64,000 bases of DNA from Anaeramoeba flamelloides (Eukaryota > Metamonada > Anaeramoebidae). Position numbers and translations under genes: made by a program. Location: positions 3,968,001 through 4,032,000 of the forward strand of contig JANTQA010000029.1 in the NCBI GenBank assembly GCA_027625915.1, read 5' to 3'. The notes under the pieces were generated by a model that saw nothing but the letters and a program-made list of their open reading frames with translations, did no database searches and had not been told where the DNA came from. Positions 58,441-64,000 of the stretch are shown piece by piece (the stretch's first letter is position 1; each line of letters opens with the position of its first letter).

Positions 58441-60734
58441 GAAGGTAATTTTGTTAAATCACCTTTGCTCAACAATTAAAAAAAAAAAAAAAAAAACTAT
58501 TATATTTTTTATTTTCAATTTCTAAGATTTATTTGAAAAAATAATGTTTAGACCTTTAAGGGGGTAATTAATTTTGATATTACAACAAATTTCTTTTGAA
58601 ATTATGAAACAAAAACTCAAAATATTCAAATTGTAACAACATAAAATTTTTAATTTTTGTCTGTGTTGCTGAAAAGTTCCAAAAAAATTTGTTTTTAGGT
58701 TATTCTTATGATTAAAGAGAACTCACTAAAAAAAGTATCTAATTTTCAATTGATAAAAAATCTGTTAACAATATTTTAAATCCCACTTACAATCATATTT
58801 CAAAATATACAAAATGCAGATCTGATCAATTAAAACAGAGCTTTGTATTTGAAAAAATTTGAAATTTTTCAAAATAATACCAAATTGAAAAAGTGAATTA
58901 TCAATCTAAAAACCTCAAAGACTGATAAATATCTTTTTTTTGTCTTAAAAGAAATATTTATCAGTAAATATATTTTTAAGTAAAAAAATCAATTAATAAT
59001 GCTTGATATATATTTTTTACAATTAATTTCAGATATGAAAAACATATACAAAACACAAAAATCTATAGAAAGTTAACAAAATTAAACAATCTTTTAGTTT
59101 TTAGGTTCAAAAAATTCTTGAGTTAAAACCTAAAACAAAAGTTAATGAAACAAGAATTCCTTTTAAGTACTCAAATATAATCTAATTATTTCAATATATA
59201 AAGAAAACAATTGGGGTTTTCTACTTTAATTTAGTAACTACCATTCCAACCCCACAACAAAAATTTATATGCCTAGAAATTGATCGCATCTTATAAAATT
59301 GTGTTTTATGAAATAGAAAATTCAATTTCTATCAAAAGATAAATATTTCTATTTCTCTTACATTAATTTGAGTTATTGTTTTCTACAAAAAAAAAAGCAA
59401 AAGGGAAATATTCAAAAGGATAGAAATCACAGAAATCAAGGAAATTTGAAAGTATTTTTCGATTATTGTTTTTAAATTGTTTAAATTTGACATTTTAACA
59501 ATTTTAGAAATTGAAGATCTACATTAATTTAAGTTTTTTTATACTTTGTTTGTCAATACCCAAAACTTTAAAAACAAAAAGAAATGATTTTTTTTTCTTC
59601 TTTTATTATAAATTTTATTATTCATGATTCCATTCAATAACAATTTGACTATTTGCGAAAAGGGGATAAAATTTTATAATATAAAACCAATTCCCATTTT
59701 TTCCAATTTTTTAGCAGTGTTGGAACATCTTTATAGTAATTAAAAAAAAAACAATATTATTATTATTTATCCTCGATTTTAATTTGAATTAATAATCAAC
59801 AATACAATAATTTTACATTCAAAGTTATTTACATTCCATTATTGTTTCCGAAATATAAATCATAATAGACTAATATAATCTATCCACAATTATTACATAA
59901 CTTAATTATACATTACCATAAGTAATCATTATAATGATAAATGAAACAATTGTGTTTGTATTAATATTAATAGTAATTTTTAACAATATTTTTAAAAAAT
60001 ATTATGAACATCTATATTTACAAATTAATAATTGATAAGATCTAATCATTTCATAACAAATTATCAATAAGAGATCTTTTTTATGTTTATATATTTTATA
60101 TACTGTTTTTTTCAATAAGACAATAATTGTTTTCACACAAATGTTGTAATTGGTGATATTTTTATAATACAATCTTTCTTTTTTGAAAACAAAAATTGAT
60201 AATTGTAAACATGAAAATTTTTCTTGTTCTTCTATTTAGGGTAATCCAAGAATAAATATTTTGATATTTTTTGTGATTTTACCAATAGAAAGTTTTTCAT
60301 TAAACCAAAATTGATTTTAAGTAAATTGAAAAAACTTGAAGAGTACATAGAAAAAAGAATATCTCCAAAATTACAATTAAGATTTATTATTTTTAATAAA
60401 TGAGTGAGTCTCAAAAGGTCACCTGTTTGCCATTAGATTCTATCAGAATTCAAAAAAAATGGTGTGAAAATCCTAGATTTTAGTTTATACTTCTCGATTC
60501 TTGTAAACCATAGTTTGATTTTCACAATTTTTCTGTGATTGACAATTATCTTTATATTTGAAAAAACTTTATACATTTTTCCACAAACTAATATCTAATA
60601 AAATTTAATTATAAAAAGAAAAAAATAATTTCTAAAAGTAGTGAAGAAAATGAAGAGAGAAGCTAGTTTATTTATATTTATATTTTTTTTTTTTAAAGAG
60701 TTAATTTGCATAAAAATTAGAGTATATTTTTTAG
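58441..60734. other. gene-poor spacer between the eIF5A duplicates
   Basis: AT-rich with poly-A/T. No exon-like patch recognised. The 60-codon frame at 60232-60414 (minus) shows no support. Confidence 0.4.
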
Positions 60735-62670
60735 TAATTTAGTTTTTTCCTTTTATGTATAAAATTTTGGGTTTTATAAACATTATTAATTATTGATCAA
60801 GCAATTTTGAATTAATATTTATTAAAATCCTATTTTGAACAAGTACTTTAATCTTTGTAAAACCTAAAATTTATTGTATTTAAATATTGCTATATTAAAT
60901 TGTATTCATGAATTTTGATATTTATTTTTCTTCTTTAAATTGTGTGATTTTGGTTTGTCCCATAGCAGAAGTCACAATTGCAATCATGATTTTTTCATCT
61001 TCAAATCCTTTTCGTAAATTATCTCCAATTTCATTTTTTGGTATTTGCAATTCTAAAGATTCTCCTTCAAGATTTGCAAGTGATACAAATTCCTCTTGAA
61101 TATCAATCACATCATATTCATCTTTGTTGACTTCTGGTTCTTGCATACTATGTGTTGCACTTTGTAATTCTTCATATTTATTGTTTGTAAAAATGTCTAA
61201 TCCAGTGAAATTGATTTTTGCATGTCCATGCTATTGAGAAATGAAAATAAATTTATAATTTTTTAAATAAGAAAATTTGAAATTAATTTAGTTTTTGTTG
61301 AAATTTTTTTTTTTTTTTATTTTTTTTTTGGTTTTTTTTGTAATTATTTTATAAATTATTATTTATTTTTTATCAAGTTTTCTTAAAAAAGAAATTTAAC
61401 TGAAGATTATTTTTTTGAATTGAATAAAATTTCAAAAGATTTAGAATTTTTGAAATAAATTATAAAAAAAAAAAAAGATCAAAAAAAAACACATAATTAT
61501 TTCAATAAAACAAAAATAAAGAAATGAAAAAAGATATTAAAAATAAAAATAAACAAACCTTTCCAGTTTTGTGAGTTTTCTATTGTTTGTGATTTTGTAT
61601 TAATTTAATTCATTTAAAATAGTATATTAAAAGAGAAAAATAAGAAGTAAAAAAGAGATAATTTATTAAATTTTAGTTCAAAAATTTTTGGTTTTGTTTT
61701 TTTCTAGATTTGTTTTTTTCTTTCAAAGATATTTTAAACAAAGAAACATACCATTTTAACTATTTTACAAACATGATCTTTAAGAATAATATGACCCCCT
61801 TTTCTAAATGCTGATGCTTGTTTTGGTACACTTGTCATTTGAAATAAATAGTTTAAATAATTTGAATTAAATAATTAAATTAATATGAAAATTAAAATAA
61901 ATGATTTTGTTTATGATATTTTTTTCTATTTAAACTCATTTTTTGAGATTCATAAACCCCAAAAATAAATCTCAGGGTATTCAAAATTTTGTACCCAATC
62001 AGATTTCAACTTTGTGTATATTACTAGTATAATAAAAATTTGAAATTGTTGAATATTTTTTTAAAAAGAAATTTTTATGACGTTTTTGAAAATAATTTTT
62101 AAGATTATTTTCTATTGTTTTTTCAATCATTTATTTTGGGATCCAAATCATAAATCTTGGATTTTAAACTATTTACCAATCATTAGTTAAGTTTTGGGTA
62201 TTCTTGAGAATAAAGGTTGAGAAGAATTAAATAATTAGCTAATCAGCTAAAATTTAATAAAATCAAAATCTTTTTTCAATTCTAAATCTCAAAGATAAAT
62301 TGGTTCCCTCCAAATTGACAAAAACTTCTTCTTAGTTTTTAAAAGAAATTGCATTTCAGAAACCAAGAAAGTTGAACCAATATTTCAACTGGTGTTGGAT
62401 TTTCCTCAAAATCATGAATATTTTTTTTCAAAAGAAATTTCAATTTTTAAAAAAGAAAATAACCTTTTGAATTGTTTCTAGAATTTGAAATAAACCTTTC
62501 TCAATTATAACACAAAAAAAAGTTTTTAGAATTCAAAGTTCGGATCAAACTGATTTTAATCAAGAACAAACTTTTTATTATTCCGATTTTTGTTCAAAAT
62601 TTGTTAAAAAATAAATTTGAAGACGTTTTGAATTTTTTTTTTTAAGAAATTTTTTTACCTTTTAAGGAAG
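60735..62670. repeat. segmental duplication, copy 2 (carries eIF5A)
   Basis: Direct relative of 54590-56300. The main length difference is about 200 extra T-rich bases in the second intron of the gene. Similarity stops abruptly at the shared word accttttaagg on the right. Confidence 0.85.
60922..61838 (-). CDS. EIF5A: translation factor eIF5A, copy 2, three exons
   Basis: Exons: 61838-61752, 61579-61559 and 61230-60922, again 138 residues. The protein differs from copy 1 at a single position that I can see (Gln109 to Arg, in GDNLRKGF). Other exon changes are silent. The KTHKTGK micro-exon is unchanged. Introns are 172 and 328 bases and much more diverged than the exons, so selection has kept both proteins. 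The upstream 800 bases are shared with copy 1, so both may be expressed alike. The role is as for copy 1. Confidence 0.95.
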
Positions 62671-63345
62671 CACATAATTCTTACTTTTCATCAATTCTTT
62701 TTGAAAACTCTAAACAAATACTTTTTATTTCATAACAATTGAAAGATCGAAGATTTAACTATTTTTTTCAATTTGTCAAAGTTTTCAATTATTCAATTTT
62801 AAATGTTTTTTAAATCTAATAAATTGACTATTTAAACAAAGTAAAATTTTAAACTACTTACAATTCAAGGTAAATTATTTTCAACTTGGAGTTTAAATGC
62901 CTGTTAAACGATTTATAAGAGAATAAGGAGATTATTTATACATTAATTAAAACATTTGAACTTAAGGATCCTGAATAATATTGGAGTTTTTGTTTGTTTT
63001 TATTTATTTAGCTTTCCAAATTAAAAGTTAGAAACCAAAACAATATTTATTAATCATTACTTGCGACTTTGGTGAGTACTTATTATTTAAATCTTGTATT
63101 TTTCAATATTTATTCGAAAATTATTATTAAACAATATATTTGATTCAGAAAATAAATTGAAATAACTTTTCATCAAACTTTCGATAAAGTATTTTTTCAA
63201 AGACTTAATCAAAGTTTTACACCTATAAAAATTTAAAATCCGATATTGTTTGAATTTTCATTTTAGATTTTGGATCTAATTGATTTATTTATAATCTATT
63301 TTTATTAGAAAGTGGAATTAAAAATTTTATTTTATTGATTCACAA
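62671..63345. other. spacer
   Basis: AT-rich, unrelated to the matching position after eIF5A copy 1. No gene seen. Confidence 0.4.
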
Positions 63346-64000
63346 TTAAGAGTTTTGAGTCTACCAAGGAGAAGCCAAAGATTAAAGTATGTTGTTATTG
63401 GGCCTAACCAAATTAATGGCCCAGGGTTCAAATGTCTCCTAAAATTCGATTCGTAAAGTAGTAATATTTATTGATCTCATCAATTAAAAATGATCTTTTT
63501 ATTAGTACAAAACTCAAAAATTTAAGAAAAAATCTGCAAATCATTACATAATTAAAGGTTGAATTATCAAAATTACAGACTCCAAAGTTGTAAAATATCT
63601 TTCTTAAATTTGTGGCTAAATATAGATTAGTAGCTAAAAAATACCAGTTTTTTATTTAATGATTTACTTATTGATTTTTTTGAGAAATTATTTTCAGAAT
63701 AGTGGAAATATTTTGATTTTACAATTCTCTTTAATTAATAGAAACAAAACTAATCATTCTTTGTGTTTTTAGGTTGATAATTATTGAGTGAATCTTTGAA
63801 ATTAAAAAAAATAAAATAAAGTTACTTTTGGAAATTCTAAATATGAATTCTTAAATATCGGAATACTATTATTTGGAATTTGATTTTTAGATTTGGAAAA
63901 GGAATTAAAAAAACAATCAAAAAGGTGATTTTTAATTTAGATCCTTAGTAAAAAATGTAATAATTTTGTGTAATAAGATTTATAATTGATTTTCTAGATT
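63346..64000 (+). mobile_element. piggyBac-like element, cut by the window end
   Basis: TTAA at 63346-63349, then gagttttgagtctaccaagg and continuous similarity to 57031-57660 (for example tatgttgttattg, ttgatctcatcaattaaaaa and ggaatactattatttggaat). The right end lies outside the window. Confidence 0.7.

Overview
This window is eukaryotic nuclear DNA of very low GC content. Genes have short GT-AG introns, proteins are rich in Asn, Lys and Gln runs, and the spaces between genes are long and full of small inverted-repeat transposon remnants. It contains a three-repeat Myb protein, an AP-4 adaptor subunit, a DENN-domain protein and two eIF5A genes. This fits a free-living protist. The composition and Asn/Lys-rich tails recall amoeboid lineages such as Anaeramoeba or Dictyostelium-like amoebae, but that is inference, and no ribosomal RNA or other decisive marker is present. 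The standard stop codons fit all genes. No bacterial operons, CRISPR arrays, tRNA or rRNA genes, or virus-like elements were recognised.

Layout. 0-3 kb: a three-exon R1R2R3-Myb gene on the minus strand. 3-12 kb: mostly empty, with a 172-bp TTAA-flanked mini-element, a short telomere-like patch and a 529-bp Tc1/mariner-type MITE (A1). 11.4-14.5 kb: a partly resolved minus-strand gene, a two-exon secreted Cys-rich surface protein on the plus strand, and coding-like patches. 17.3-21.1 kb: an intronless 1268-residue helical protein of unknown function. 21.5-31 kb: a repeat-rich block with a piggyBac-like element carrying two other elements inside it, three copies of a second MITE family (B) nearby or upstream, a large foldback repeat, a third MITE family (C) and a 1.5-kb TIR element. 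30.8-31.5 kb: short minus-strand exons. 32-40.1 kb: a DENN-domain gene whose cDENN half lies beyond a 4.0-kb intron. 45.2-49.7 kb: a six-exon AP-4 mu gene on the minus strand, with two MITEs and a foldback repeat inside one 2.3-kb intron. 51.6 and 52.9 kb: a terminal exon and a small ORF of unknown identity. 54.6-62.7 kb: a direct duplication of about 1.7-1.9 kb, each copy carrying a three-exon eIF5A gene. Each duplicate is followed by a copy of the piggyBac-like element.

How the genes relate. There is no operon-like arrangement. AP-4 mu and the DENN protein both belong to Golgi/endosome membrane traffic (cargo adaptor, and putative Rab activator), but nothing in the sequence links them functionally. 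Many genuine exons are shorter than 100 bases, down to 21 bases, so long open frames alone miss half of the real coding sequence. Several unresolved coding-like patches (11.4-12.4, 13.4-14.5, 30.8-31.5 and 51.6 kb) probably belong to further multi-exon genes.
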